Below, piece after piece: positions 26,815-36,121 of a stretch of 64,000 nucleotides of DNA. The notes beneath the pieces are model-generated. The model saw only the letters and a program-made list of their open reading frames with translations, had not been told where the DNA came from and did no database searches. Position 1 is the stretch's first letter. Every line of letters begins with the position of its first letter. Position numbers and translations under genes: made by a program. Location: contig CASERN010000011.1 of NCBI GenBank assembly GCA_949290355.1, positions 124,001 to 188,000 on the forward strand, written 5' to 3'. Source of the stretch: an uncultured bacterium (GTDB taxonomy: Bacteria > Cyanobacteriota > Vampirovibrionia > Gastranaerophilales > Gastranaerophilaceae).

Positions 26815-27474
26815 TTAGTTTATGCCGTAATCTACGATAACTTTTGCCAAAATTCCGTTAATAAAAGCAGAGCTTTCGTCTGTTGAGTATTTTTTAGCAA
26901 GTTCAAGAGCTTCATCAACAATTACCTTCATTGGGGCATCTTTAATATAAAGTAATTCTACAATTGCTATTCTCAAAATATCTTTGTCCATTTTTACAAG
27001 ACGTCCTAAATCCCAATTTTTAGCATATTTTTGAATAATATCATCAACTTCTTTGTGATTTTTTTGGAAAAATTCTGCAATTTGGATTGCATAATTTTTA
27101 ACGTCGTGTTGAGAGTCTAATGTTGTAAATTCTGCAATTTCAAGAGCTAACATTGATTTTTCTGCAATATCAATCATTTCATTGATTCTACCTATCATAT
27201 CTGATGTCATCGGAATTGGAACAGGAATGTTTGCAGCCCCTATAGGTCTTTTTAAATTGGTTTCAGAATCTGCTTCGTAGTTTTCAATTTGATCTCTCAT
27301 TGCAACCAAACCTGCAAGAGCATTTTTAAGTTCATCTGATGCACTGCTTGTTAGTATTCTAACTGATTTTAAAATTATATCTTGTAAATCTTCTCTTGAA
27401 TAATTTGTTATTTTTTTGTCAAATTGTGAAAATAATATAAAAGCCAATTCTCTGGCTGCTCTGCGCGCTTGCAT
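26815..27474 (-). CDS. nusB: NusB, transcription antitermination factor
   Basis: NusB binds boxA RNA with NusE for rRNA antitermination. The C-terminal half is typical: WDLGRLVKMDKDILRIAIVE, LLYIKDAPMKVIVDEALELA, and KYSTDESSAFINGILAKV. The N-terminal ARRAARELAFILFSQ is the standard opening. At 219 residues it is longer than usual because of an extra segment around 45-105. Ribosome site GAGGT, with TATAAT about 20 bases further up. Confidence 0.92.
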   Translation of the reverse strand: MQARRAARELAFILFSQFDKKITNYSREDLQDIILKSVRILTSSASDELKNALAGLVAMRDQIENYEADSETNLKRPIGAANIPVPIPMTSDMIGRINEMIDIAEKSMLALEIAEFTTLDSQHDVKNYAIQIAEFFQKNHKEVDDIIQKYAKNWDLGRLVKMDKDILRIAIVELLYIKDAPMKVIVDEALELAKKYSTDESSAFINGILAKVIVDYGIN

Positions 27475-27530
27475 ATTTTTACCTCTTTTTCATATTTATT
27501 ATACGAGGTTAATGCTAACATGAAAAAATT

Positions 27531-27767
27531 TTATCTACAAGATGTTTGGTTGTTATAAAAAGAAGATTCTATTTTGTTTAATCTTTGCTTAAGAATATTT
27601 ACTTTGTCTTTTAACAAAGAACAAAGATTTTGACTGTCTTTAATTTTATAGTCAGAATTTTCAATTAGTGTATTTTGTAATACTTTTATTATTGTGTCTA
27701 TTTTATCAATTTCACAGGAGATAATTGAGATTTCATTTTCAATGTTTTCTTTATTCACGTCTTCCAT
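27531..27767 (-). CDS. Small coiled-coil protein
   Basis: 78 residues from the ATG at 27767, selected because GGAGG lies about six bases upstream; an ATG 17 codons earlier has no such site. Nearly all helical, with heptad-like Ile/Leu spacing through residues 5-65. No family recognised. Confidence 0.55.
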   Translation of the reverse strand: MEDVNKENIENEISIISCEIDKIDTIIKVLQNTLIENSDYKIKDSQNLCSLLKDKVNILKQRLNKIESSFYNNQTSCR

Positions 27768-27856
27768 AATAACCTCCGGATCAAGAAAAATTATATCATT
27801 TAGGGAAATATAATTCATTTAGCCAAAAGTTTATAATTTATTGAAAATCAATCTAT

Positions 27857-28678
27857 TTACTTTGCAATTTTTAAATATCTTTTTTGTTTTAAATCTTTAG
27901 TATGTTTAATTTTTTCTAGTCTGTTTTTTGCAAATTCTGTTTTTTGAGAAAACGGTTTCATCTGTATAAATTTTCTATAATATCTTTGAGCATCTGATGT
28001 TCTGCCCAATTTTTCAAAACACACTCCCAGACCGATATATGCATTATAAAAATCCGGATTAAGTTTGATTAGTTGTCCTAAATTCTGTGCAGCTTCTTTG
28101 TATTTTTCTAGTTTCATTAAAAGTGTGGATTTATGTTCATAGGCTTTTAAAAATCCTCTAGAATTCTCAATTAATTTTTGGTAAATCATTAATGCAAGTT
28201 CATATTCTTCGCATAATTCATGTGCAATTCCAAGTTGTAATATTGCATCAGGGTTATCAGGGTTGATTTGAATTGCTGATACAAAGTTTTTTATAGCTGC
28301 ACAAGTAGAGCCTTCATTTAAACAACAGATTCCAAGTTCATAATAAGCTTCATAAAAATCTTCTTTTAATTCTGTTGCCATACTAAGATATTTTATAGCC
28401 TTTGAATATTTTTTTAAATTTTTATAACAAATTCCAAGTCCATAATAGCTTTGGGCATTTTTCCTGTCAATTAAAATTGCATTCAAGTAGTTTGAAGCAG
28501 CTTCCTTATATAATTTTTTTATTAATAAGGCATTTGCTTTTTCACAAAAAATATTTGTGGCTGTGTATTTTAGTAAATTTTTACTTGAACTCAATTTTAA
28601 AAACCTTCCTTCAATATTAATGATAGATTTTTTTTTAATTTCGTAGAACAACCATTTGATGTATACTTTATCAATCAT
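27857..28678 (-). CDS. Tetratricopeptide repeat protein
   Basis: 273 residues containing about six TPR units between residues 48 and 255, for example ALLIKKLYKEAASNYLNAIL and NPDNPDAILQLGIAHELCEE. TPRs form a protein-binding solenoid. No signal peptide or catalytic domain. Divergent from the secreted coiled-coil pair, with about 35 bases between the start codons. Partner unknown. Confidence 0.85.
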   Translation of the reverse strand: MIDKVYIKWLFYEIKKKSIINIEGRFLKLSSSKNLLKYTATNIFCEKANALLIKKLYKEAASNYLNAILIDRKNAQSYYGLGICYKNLKKYSKAIKYLSMATELKEDFYEAYYELGICCLNEGSTCAAIKNFVSAIQINPDNPDAILQLGIAHELCEEYELALMIYQKLIENSRGFLKAYEHKSTLLMKLEKYKEAAQNLGQLIKLNPDFYNAYIGLGVCFEKLGRTSDAQRYYRKFIQMKPFSQKTEFAKNRLEKIKHTKDLKQKRYLKIAK

Positions 28679-28698
28679 TGGATTTATAAATGATGTTG

Positions 28699-28713
28699 TG
28701 CTATAAATTTATT
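28699..28713 (+). promoter_or_regulatory. Extended -10 promoter, leaderless start at 28714
   Basis: TG-C-TATAAA (hexamer 28702-28707), six bases, then ATG at 28714. No Shine-Dalgarno sequence. This choice sets the start eight codons inside the longest frame. Confidence 0.5.
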
Positions 28714-29532
28714 ATGAAAAAGTATTTGTTATTTTTGTTGGTATTAATGTTGGTAGTATTACCTGTATTTGCGGATGAGGTTGCTCTGGAGGGGGTTGAA
28801 AACCAAAAAATTGAACTGCCAAAAAATAATATTAATACTAAACAATCTCTTATTATTAATGATGAGCAGGTGCTTAATGAATTAATAAAATTACAAAAAG
28901 ACAAAGATATTGAAGATATTGAAAACCTTTGGAAAGGGACTGTTGAAAATAATCAGGTAATCGGATTCGCTTTAAAAAAATTAGCAACACCAGAAAGTCA
29001 AAGGAGAATCCATTCATCTTTGATGGCTAAAACTCTTTCAGCTGTTGTTGCAGGTGCATCTTTAGCTCCATCTTTAGTTGGTGCAGATTATATGGTTCAG
29101 TCGTCAGCATTTGCAGCAGGTCGTTTAGCTCAAAATCTTATTAACAGGAAAAATATGCCGACAGAAATCCCTTTGACAGATACTGAGCTTATAGAACTTG
29201 CAGGGTTAGTAGAAAATTTGCAAGATAAAATTATTACTGCTTATTATAATTATAAAAGTTCTTTATCTCAATTGAAAGAAACAAGGCAAAGACTGCTTTT
29301 ATATAATAAAAATTATGCAAAAGCATTGGATGAAGAAGATTTAATGGAAATTACAATTTCCTCAGCTTTGTATGATAATATGAGGGTTGAAGAATTTTAT
29401 TATCTAGAATGTGCAAAAAAATATCATTTGGAGCTTCAAAGGCTTGCGGGGAAAAAGGTTGTCGATAAATTAAATCTTTACCAATTTAATTATAATTCGA
29501 CTCTTGTAGGAGACAAGGCGGTGAAAAAATGA
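28714..29532 (+). CDS. Secreted helical protein, first of a paralogous pair
   Basis: 272 residues from the ATG at 28714, which begins a clean signal peptide (MKKYLLFLLVLMLVVLPVFA). Long helical segments follow, with YYNYKSSLSQLKETRQRLLL at about 185-205 and a C-terminal coiled region. It shares several landmarks with the next gene: a LW-G motif, an IxFALxKLA motif, a Gly/Ala-rich hydrophobic stretch, the YYNY motif and a final AxE/LQRLxG. The helical layout recalls outer-membrane factor coiled coils but no TolC barrel is seen. ATGA overlap with the next gene. Confidence 0.65.
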   Translation: MKKYLLFLLVLMLVVLPVFADEVALEGVENQKIELPKNNINTKQSLIINDEQVLNELIKLQKDKDIEDIENLWKGTVENNQVIGFALKKLATPESQRRIHSSLMAKTLSAVVAGASLAPSLVGADYMVQSSAFAAGRLAQNLINRKNMPTEIPLTDTELIELAGLVENLQDKIITAYYNYKSSLSQLKETRQRLLLYNKNYAKALDEEDLMEITISSALYDNMRVEEFYYLECAKKYHLELQRLAGKKVVDKLNLYQFNYNSTLVGDKAVKK

Positions 29533-30416
29533 AAAAAATAATCATTGCTTTAATTCTTATAGGAATGTTTCAGCCTGTTTATGCAATAAAGTATGAAGAT
29601 ATTAAAAATCCGAAACAGCCTGCATATAGAACAGGACTTTCTGAAGAACCGGAAAAAGAATATATGGAAGCAAAAGCTGAAAACAAAGTTCATCAGGAGT
29701 ATGTAAAAAAAGATGCTGAACAATTTGATTCTACAGATTTAACTTTTGCGGATTTAAGTATTAAACAAATTTCAAGAGAAGTTGCAGCAGATCTTGAATT
29801 AGATCAGGAAGATATGGTTGGAGATTTATCTGTTCTTTGGCAAGGTGCTGCTTCCCAAAGTGATACAATAAATTTTGCACTTTATAAACTCGCAAACCCA
29901 GATGAAGATAAACCTGATGAAAAATCTGTAAAAAAAGTCCTTACTACAATTGCAAGTATGTCAACTTTAGTCGGGGCTGGTATGGGCAATCCTTTACTTG
30001 CTACAGGTTCAATAATTGGCGGTAATGTCCTTGGAATTATGTCTCAGGATACAAAAGCATTGAATTATAAATATACAAAGGTAACTGATGCTGATATGAT
30101 TATTCTTGTCAGAAAAATAGAAGATCTCCAGCAAAAAACAGTTGATTTATATTATAATTACATGACTGCACGTAAAAAACTTAAAATGATAGACAAAATA
30201 GCTGAAGATCGCAGGAAAAATTATGAGCTTTCTCAAAATATGTCAAGAGAAGTTATTTTGATTACGGATGCATATTACAGAACAGCTCTTGATAATCAAA
30301 TGAAAGCAAGATCTGATTTTTATGCTAAAAGAGCTGCGCTGGAACAGTTTGTCGGTAATGAAGTTTTTGCTCAGTTTGAGCAAGATTTGAAAAAAAGAGA
30401 AGAAAAGGCAGATTAA
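29529..30416 (+). CDS. Secreted helical protein, second of a paralogous pair
   Basis: 295 residues with a signal peptide (about 1-19, ending VYA). It is paralogous to the gene before it: LSVLWQGAASQSDTINFALY corresponds to LWKGTVENNQVIGFALKKLA, both have a Gly-rich hydrophobic stretch near the centre, and the LQQKTVDLYYNYMTARKKLK block matches the LQDKIITAYYNY block. The product is probably periplasmic. It overlaps its paralogue by ATGA and the LipM-like gene by TAATG, giving a three-gene coupled operon. Confidence 0.65.
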   Translation: MKKIIIALILIGMFQPVYAIKYEDIKNPKQPAYRTGLSEEPEKEYMEAKAENKVHQEYVKKDAEQFDSTDLTFADLSIKQISREVAADLELDQEDMVGDLSVLWQGAASQSDTINFALYKLANPDEDKPDEKSVKKVLTTIASMSTLVGAGMGNPLLATGSIIGGNVLGIMSQDTKALNYKYTKVTDADMIILVRKIEDLQQKTVDLYYNYMTARKKLKMIDKIAEDRRKNYELSQNMSREVILITDAYYRTALDNQMKARSDFYAKRAALEQFVGNEVFAQFEQDLKKREEKAD

Positions 30417-31075
30417 TGCAATTTATTCCGTATGAAATAAAAAACGGTGCTGAGAATATGCAAATTGATTCTGATTTGCTTGAAAATGCTATAAAATATA
30501 AATTGTCAGATCCCTTTTTTAGACTTTATGGATGGTCGCCTGCTTGTGTTTCTCTTGGGCGAAATCAAAAAAGTGATTTTTTGGATTTTGATTTATTAAA
30601 GAAAAATAATATTGATTGTGTAAGACGCCTTACAGGTGGAAGAGCTTTATTGCATAGCGATGAAGTTACTTATAGTTTTGTCTGTCCTTTTTCTTATCTA
30701 AAAAATGGAGAAAATGTTGTTCAATCCTATAAAGAGATATCCCAAATATTAATTGATTCCTTTAAAAAACTTAGAATAGCTCTAGAGTTTGGCGGTGAAA
30801 AAAAGGCAAAAGGTCATATGGATTATTGCATGTTAGTTTCTACCGGAGCTGATTTGTGTTATCAGGGGAAAAAACTCATAGGATCTGCTCAGTATAGAAA
30901 AGAAGGATATATCTTACAACATGGCTCGATTTTATATGATTATGATAGAGCTTTGCTTGAGAAAATTTTTAAGGAAAAAGTCGATACATCGACTATTGTT
31001 TCTATAAAAGAAATAGATTCCACAATAAAAAAAGAAGATATAATAGAATTATTAAGTAATGTAAACAACCGCTAA
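30416..31075 (+). CDS. LipM-like octanoyltransferase / lipoate-protein ligase family
   Basis: Biotin/lipoate A/B ligase family, 219 residues. It has RRLTGGRALLHSDEVTYSF, then Cys138 in HMDYCML and GKKLIGSAQYRKEGYILQHG. The Cys before the GKKLxGSAQxR motif is typical of LipM, which moves octanoate from ACP to a protein lysine, rather than of ATP-dependent LplA. It would feed LipA. It is shorter than LipM of Bacillus (about 278). Coupled to two unrelated secreted proteins. Confidence 0.8.
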   Translation: MQFIPYEIKNGAENMQIDSDLLENAIKYKLSDPFFRLYGWSPACVSLGRNQKSDFLDFDLLKKNNIDCVRRLTGGRALLHSDEVTYSFVCPFSYLKNGENVVQSYKEISQILIDSFKKLRIALEFGGEKKAKGHMDYCMLVSTGADLCYQGKKLIGSAQYRKEGYILQHGSILYDYDRALLEKIFKEKVDTSTIVSIKEIDSTIKKEDIIELLSNVNNR

Positions 31076-31198
31076 TCCTTGTCTTTATTATTTTTTTAGT
31101 TTCTCATTAATAATTTTTTGATAAATTTAAGCAATTTTGTAATCCAAAAATTCTTTATATAAGTACGGGGAATAAAAAATTTCTAGGGGATAAGGAAA

Positions 31199-32542
31199 AT
31201 GTTTGATTCAGTAAATACAGATTATTCTTTCTTAATGCAAAAGATGGCATTGGCTCCATTTGCAAGAGATTTCTGGAATCCGAATGGACTAAGTCAAACA
31301 AATCCTTTGTTAATTGGTTTTAATTTAGGTCAAGGGAATGTAACTGACCCAAGTTTGGTAGCTCAAGGTAATGCCGCTGCATATAATTATGGAGCTTCAT
31401 TGATGGCTCAAGCTAATTTGAGTGCTTCAGTAAATAATTTGTTGAATTTTGAATCGCAAATTAAAGAAGCTATAAAATCTGATAAATTAAGTGAAACTCA
31501 AAAACAAAGCTTACAGTCAATATTGGATGGAATTACTGATTTAAAAGAAAAAATTAAAAATAATGTAAACAAGCAAATTTCTACTGATGAAATGAGATCT
31601 TATAATGAAGAAATAAAATCATTTATAAAGAGTGCAAATGAAACATTAAGTAATATTGCAGAAGAGTTAAAAGCACAAGCAGCTCAAGAAGAAACTGCAG
31701 CTGAAGGTGCTACTGATACAACAGAAGAAGGTGAAGCATCTGATTCTTCTTCTAATGCTAAATCTGTTGATAAAGCAAACAAAAAAGCTCAATCTAATGC
31801 AATAAAATTATGTGATAGAATTGAAAAATCAGTCAGAGGTCTTGGTACAAACTATGATGATGACGAAAATGGTATAAAGAATATTTTGACTGATGAAGTT
31901 AATAAAGATAATGTCTTAGACTTATTTGAAGCTTGGAATAAGACATATAAGGGTCAAGGTATTTACAGCGATGGTGATGATAATACTTACGGTCTTATTG
32001 GAACATTAATGAATGATTGTGAAGGTGCCCAAAAAGAAGAAATCGCAATGTTGTTAATTAATGCCTTAGTTGATAAAGCTGAAGAATTAGGTGTTGATGT
32101 ATCAGCTGAAGCTGCTGAAGCAAAACTTTCTACTCATTCAAATTGGATAGGCTACAGAGATGATGACAAAATTTGTAAAGCAGTAAATGCGTTATATAAT
32201 AAAGTTAAAGCAGCAGCTCAAAAATCCAAGGCAAAAAAAGTTCACGATGCTGAACTAGAAAAAGCTAACAATAACGCAAAAGCAGCAGCTCAAAAATCAG
32301 AAGAAAATGCTAAAATTGAAAAACAAAAAACTCAGTTCAGAGACGATATGCGTGAAATTTTGGGTGATGATAAAGCTGAAATTTCTGAAAAAGTTAAATA
32401 TGAAAATGGTCAATTTGTTATAAGAATTGCAGGTAAAAATTATTATGGCAAAGACTATGTAGAATTAGCGAATGCTCTTGAAGATGCAGGGCTTGAGCCT
32501 GCTAAGTATCTAAAAAAACAGTCTGCCAGAGCTGTCGCATAA
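31199..32542 (+). CDS. Ala/Lys-rich helical protein with an annexin-like motif
   Basis: 447 residues, no signal peptide, rich in Ala, Lys, Glu and Asn, mostly predicted helix. A conserved-looking centre begins near residue 212 with RGLGTNYDDDENGIKNIL, which looks like the GLGTDE core of an annexin repeat. Ala/Lys coiled-coil segments flank it (around 130-200 and 335-385). It has an AAGG ribosome site and stands alone between a 123-base upstream gap and a strong terminator. Function unknown. Confidence 0.6.
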   Translation: MFDSVNTDYSFLMQKMALAPFARDFWNPNGLSQTNPLLIGFNLGQGNVTDPSLVAQGNAAAYNYGASLMAQANLSASVNNLLNFESQIKEAIKSDKLSETQKQSLQSILDGITDLKEKIKNNVNKQISTDEMRSYNEEIKSFIKSANETLSNIAEELKAQAAQEETAAEGATDTTEEGEASDSSSNAKSVDKANKKAQSNAIKLCDRIEKSVRGLGTNYDDDENGIKNILTDEVNKDNVLDLFEAWNKTYKGQGIYSDGDDNTYGLIGTLMNDCEGAQKEEIAMLLINALVDKAEELGVDVSAEAAEAKLSTHSNWIGYRDDDKICKAVNALYNKVKAAAQKSKAKKVHDAELEKANNNAKAAAQKSEENAKIEKQKTQFRDDMREILGDDKAEISEKVKYENGQFVIRIAGKNYYGKDYVELANALEDAGLEPAKYLKKQSARAVA

Positions 32543-32621
32543 AAAAAATTATAATTAATGATTCCTCATATTTGGTAAAAGAAAATTGTAGAAGAAATTA
32601 GTAGGTAAAGTGTGAAATAAT

Positions 32622-32650
32622 GTCCCTCAAAATGAGGGACTTTTTTTTTG
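32622..32650 (+). terminator. Intrinsic terminator
   Basis: GTCCCTC-AAAAT-GAGGGAC followed by a run of T. It ends the transcript of the Ala-rich protein before convergent ispD. Confidence 0.9.
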
Positions 32651-32662
32651 TGTTTGAAATTT

Positions 32663-33319
32663 TTATTTTTCAAGATATATTTTGGCAATATCAATGTCGT
32701 TTTGAGTTGTAATTTTGATATTTTTGTAACTTCCGTTTAAGATATATACAGTTTCGCCTAATTGTTCAAGCATTCCTGCATCATCTGTAAAATTTTGACC
32801 ATATAGCTTTTGGTGTGCATCTTTTATTAAATTATACTGGAACGCTTGCGGAGTCTGAGTGTTATATAATTTAGCTCTATCAATCGTTCTTACGATTTTT
32901 CCGTCAATAACTTCTTTTATTGTATCAATAGTTTTTGTAGCGACAGTTAAGGCCTTTTTTGTAATAACTTCCTCCATTGCACTGTTTATAATATCTGTAG
33001 ATATCATTGGTCTTGCTCCGTCATGAATTAAAACAAAATCACATTCATCGGCTTTTAGTCCGTTAAATACTGATTCTTGGCGGGTAGCTCCTCCTTCAAT
33101 TATTTCGACTTTAGTGCTATGTTTAAAAATTTCTTTTAGTTCATCCATTATTGATATGTTTGCGCATATAATAATCTTGTTAACTTCAGATTTTTCAAAG
33201 GCTTCGACTGTGTATTTAATAACTTCTTTACCGTTAATTTTTTCTAAAAGTTTATTTTTATTTCCAAAGCGTGATGAAGTGCCACCTGCAGGTATGATTG
33301 CATTAACTTTGAAATTCAT
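32663..33319 (-). CDS. ispD: IspD, MEP cytidylyltransferase
   Basis: Transfers CMP to methylerythritol 4-phosphate in non-mevalonate isoprenoid synthesis. About 218 residues with the nucleotide motif IIPAGGTSSRFGNKNKLLE, VLIHDGARPMIS, and KIVRTIDRAKLYNTQTPQAF. The start at 33319 is favoured because GGAG lies eight bases before it; an ATG at 33325 overlaps the thiL stop. Last gene of a five-gene run. Confidence 0.95.
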   Translation of the reverse strand: MNFKVNAIIPAGGTSSRFGNKNKLLEKINGKEVIKYTVEAFEKSEVNKIIICANISIMDELKEIFKHSTKVEIIEGGATRQESVFNGLKADECDFVLIHDGARPMISTDIINSAMEEVITKKALTVATKTIDTIKEVIDGKIVRTIDRAKLYNTQTPQAFQYNLIKDAHQKLYGQNFTDDAGMLEQLGETVYILNGSYKNIKITTQNDIDIAKIYLEK

Positions 33320-33324
33320 CTTCA

Positions 33325-34212
33325 TTACTCCTTAAAGTGATTGAATATATTTTTATCTATATCTGTGTAAATTTTTCCATCAATATTAATACATGGATTT
33401 CCGTTTTTTACTTCTCCTATTATCTTATAATAATTTATCTTTTTCAATATATCTTCGGGTACTGCTGCTATAAGTTGATAGTCTTCTCCTCCATAAAGTA
33501 CTGTATTAAGATTAACAACTGGATTATGCGGAATATCTTTGGAGTTAATTGAGATTTCAACATTACTGGCTTTCGCAATTTGTATAAGTGCATCTCCAAG
33601 CCCGTCTGATGTATCCATCATAGCGTAATCTTGTTTTATATTTTGGGCAATTTGTTTTGAAAATTCTATTTGGGCTTCAGGCATGAGATGGGCTTTTGTA
33701 AATTCATTTTCTATTTTTTCCCCTTTAAGAAGAAGTTTTAGCCCATAAGCGCTGGATCCGTGTTCTCCTGAAACTATTACTTTGTATCCAGGTTTAGCAT
33801 TTGCTCTTGAGGATATTTTTCTATTTTTTGTTTTCCCTATTGCTGTAACTGATATATATATTTTGTCGCTGCCTGTTATATCCCCGCCTACGATTTCACA
33901 ATCTTTAGCGGCATCTTTTGCTCCTTTATAAAAGTTTTTTACAAAATTCTCATCTATATTTTTGGGCAATGATAATGCTATTGTCAGATATGCAGGTTCT
34001 GCTCCCGATGCACAAATATCACTGATATTAACCATTACTGATTTATAGCCTAATTGATATGGGGTAGTATAAGTCAATTTAAAATGAATATTTTCTACAA
34101 GGCTATCTTGTGTTATCACAATCCCTAAATCTTTTAAATATGCGCAATCATCTCCAATATATGGAGAATTCAATGTCGATTTTATTATATTAATTAAATT
34201 TTTTTCTTTCAT
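33325..34212 (-). CDS. thiL: ThiL, thiamine-monophosphate kinase
   Basis: Phosphorylates thiamine monophosphate to the diphosphate. 295 residues of the PurM-like ATP-grasp-related fold, with IGDDCAYL, ITQDSLVENIHF, EIVGGDITGSDKI and YAMMDTSDGLGDALIQIA. Slightly shorter than E. coli ThiL. It overlaps the upstream GGDEF/HD-GYP gene by TAATG. Confidence 0.93.
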   Translation of the reverse strand: MKEKNLINIIKSTLNSPYIGDDCAYLKDLGIVITQDSLVENIHFKLTYTTPYQLGYKSVMVNISDICASGAEPAYLTIALSLPKNIDENFVKNFYKGAKDAAKDCEIVGGDITGSDKIYISVTAIGKTKNRKISSRANAKPGYKVIVSGEHGSSAYGLKLLLKGEKIENEFTKAHLMPEAQIEFSKQIAQNIKQDYAMMDTSDGLGDALIQIAKASNVEISINSKDIPHNPVVNLNTVLYGGEDYQLIAAVPEDILKKINYYKIIGEVKNGNPCINIDGKIYTDIDKNIFNHFKE

Positions 34213-36107
34213 TATATGTCGTGGTCAACAAGAGAAATAAATTCCTGAACAAGAGTTTGGTTCCATTTTTTGCCAGCATCTTGTTTTATTATTTCAATTG
34301 CTTGTTTTGGAGTGAGTTCTGCCCTATAAGTTCTCGGTTCCATAAGTGCATAATAAGCATCAACAATAAGAATGATTTGCGATGTCATAGGGATTGCTTC
34401 GCCTGCAATTTTAGCAGGATACCCGCTTCCATCCCAATTCTCATGGTGATGTTCAATTATTGGGATTATATCTTGGATATAACTTATAGGTTTTAAAATC
34501 TCTCTAGCTGCGATAAGAGGGTGTTCTTTTATATGATTTCTTTCTTCTTCAGTAAGTGGAGATTTCTTTTGAAGAATTTCTGCAGGTAACATAAGATTAC
34601 CTATGTCATATAAAAGAGTAGCAATTTTCAGTTTATCAATTTCATCTTTAGGCAGGTCAAAACGTTTAGCAAGACTAACTGCAAGTAAAACCTTTGATTT
34701 CATAACTCCTGCATGATGAAGCGGGTTATATGTCTGTGTAAGCATGTCTGCTACAGTGTATAGGGCTTCTTTTGAAGTGTCATTATTATGATTTTCAAGT
34801 TTATTAATAATATTATTGCTAACCTCTTCATCGAGCGGAATATTATGTTTGGATAATATGTCCATAAATGTGTTAACTGCAACTTCCTGCCAGCTTGTCT
34901 CTGAGATTGGTTTAGCTAGTGTAACTTGGTTTCTGCCGTTCCTTTTAGATTGATACATTGCTTGATCTGTTAATTCCAGAATATCCTCAATATTATCAGA
35001 GTGCTCTAAAAATGTTGCAACACCGACACTTGCTGTAATATGTCCAATTGTTTCCAAATTTTCATTTTCTAAAGCTTTTCTGATTCTTTCTGCAGCAATC
35101 ATTGCACCTGAAGAATCTACTCCAGGTAAAATTACGTTAAATTCTTCTCCTCCCATCCTAGCAGCTGTATCAATAGAACGAGCATTCTTTTTTAAAACTT
35201 TAGCAACTGTTCGAATTGCCAAATCGCCATATGCATGACCGAATTTATCGTTTATTTCTTTCAAATGATCTAGATCAAGACCAATAACACTAAATGGCTG
35301 TTTTTGACGGTTGGCACGTCTTACTTCTTTTTTCAAATATTCTTCAAAATATCTTCTGTTATATAATCCTGTTAAAGCATCAGTTACGGCTTGAGCTTTT
35401 ACTTCTTCAAACAAATCAGCTATTGTGATAGCCATTTCTATTTGTTGAGCAAAAATGGTTAAAAAGTCGGTCTCCCCCGTTGTTAGTTCTTTTCTTGAAG
35501 AAAATACATTAAACCAACCAAAGTGTGATTTTCTTGTGTATAGGGGAATTGTAATTATTGATTTACTTTCACTGTGTTCAATTATTTCTTCAATTATTTC
35601 ATCAGGGATATCAGGAGCTACTCCTTTTAGTGTTTCTCCGATAGCTAGAGTTTGCATTATCTTTTTTTCTTTTGCAGCTTTTGCATATATGCTTTCGTTA
35701 TCAAATACCAATTTTTTTGTTTGAATAGGGGTTTTTATTAGATTATCAACTCTTTTTATAGATTCATCATTTGATTGAGCAATTACTGATAAATATGTTC
35801 CGTTTTCGTCTTCACATTTTTTTATGATGTTACAATGCAGGTATCCGAGTTCTCCTTGAATGCTATTAACAATAGTTTCTAATACACTTTGAAGCGGACG
35901 TGAAGCATTCATCATATCCCAGATATGTTGAAGAGTCAGCATTCTTTTATTTGCAATATTAAGTTCTTTGGTCCTTTCTTTAATTTCTTTTTCAAGTTGT
36001 AAATTGCGTTCATATATTTCAAGATAATCTTGTTTGCCGTTATATATTGCGCTTTCGACCTCAGAGACTTTTCTGTAAATATCTTTTAAATTATCCAAGA
36101 AACTCAT
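34212..36107 (-). CDS. GAF-GGDEF-HD-GYP cyclic-di-GMP protein
   Basis: About 631 residues from the ATG at 36107. Order: coiled coil (about 15-55), GAF-like sensor (about 60-230), GGDEF domain (about 240-405) with active-site variant GGEEF and ALTGLYNRRYFEEYL, and an HD-GYP phosphodiesterase (about 480-631) with HHENWDGSGYP. Both synthesis and breakdown of cyclic-di-GMP look possible. The conserved HD pair appears reduced: the text reads LLYDIGNLMLP, with Tyr-Asp where His-Asp is expected, so hydrolysis may be impaired. No membrane segment. Confidence 0.9.
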   Translation of the reverse strand: MSFLDNLKDIYRKVSEVESAIYNGKQDYLEIYERNLQLEKEIKERTKELNIANKRMLTLQHIWDMMNASRPLQSVLETIVNSIQGELGYLHCNIIKKCEDENGTYLSVIAQSNDESIKRVDNLIKTPIQTKKLVFDNESIYAKAAKEKKIMQTLAIGETLKGVAPDIPDEIIEEIIEHSESKSIITIPLYTRKSHFGWFNVFSSRKELTTGETDFLTIFAQQIEMAITIADLFEEVKAQAVTDALTGLYNRRYFEEYLKKEVRRANRQKQPFSVIGLDLDHLKEINDKFGHAYGDLAIRTVAKVLKKNARSIDTAARMGGEEFNVILPGVDSSGAMIAAERIRKALENENLETIGHITASVGVATFLEHSDNIEDILELTDQAMYQSKRNGRNQVTLAKPISETSWQEVAVNTFMDILSKHNIPLDEEVSNNIINKLENHNNDTSKEALYTVADMLTQTYNPLHHAGVMKSKVLLAVSLAKRFDLPKDEIDKLKIATLLYDIGNLMLPAEILQKKSPLTEEERNHIKEHPLIAAREILKPISYIQDIIPIIEHHHENWDGSGYPAKIAGEAIPMTSQIILIVDAYYALMEPRTYRAELTPKQAIEIIKQDAGKKWNQTLVQEFISLVDHDI

Positions 36108-36121
36108 ATATTTATTATACA
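36108..36121 (-). promoter_or_regulatory. -10 promoter, leaderless GGDEF gene
   Basis: Minus-strand TATAAT (36119-36114), six bases, then ATG at 36107. The box spans the stop codon of the upstream glycosyltransferase gene, so the signalling gene can be expressed independently of its operon. No ribosome site. Confidence 0.6.
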
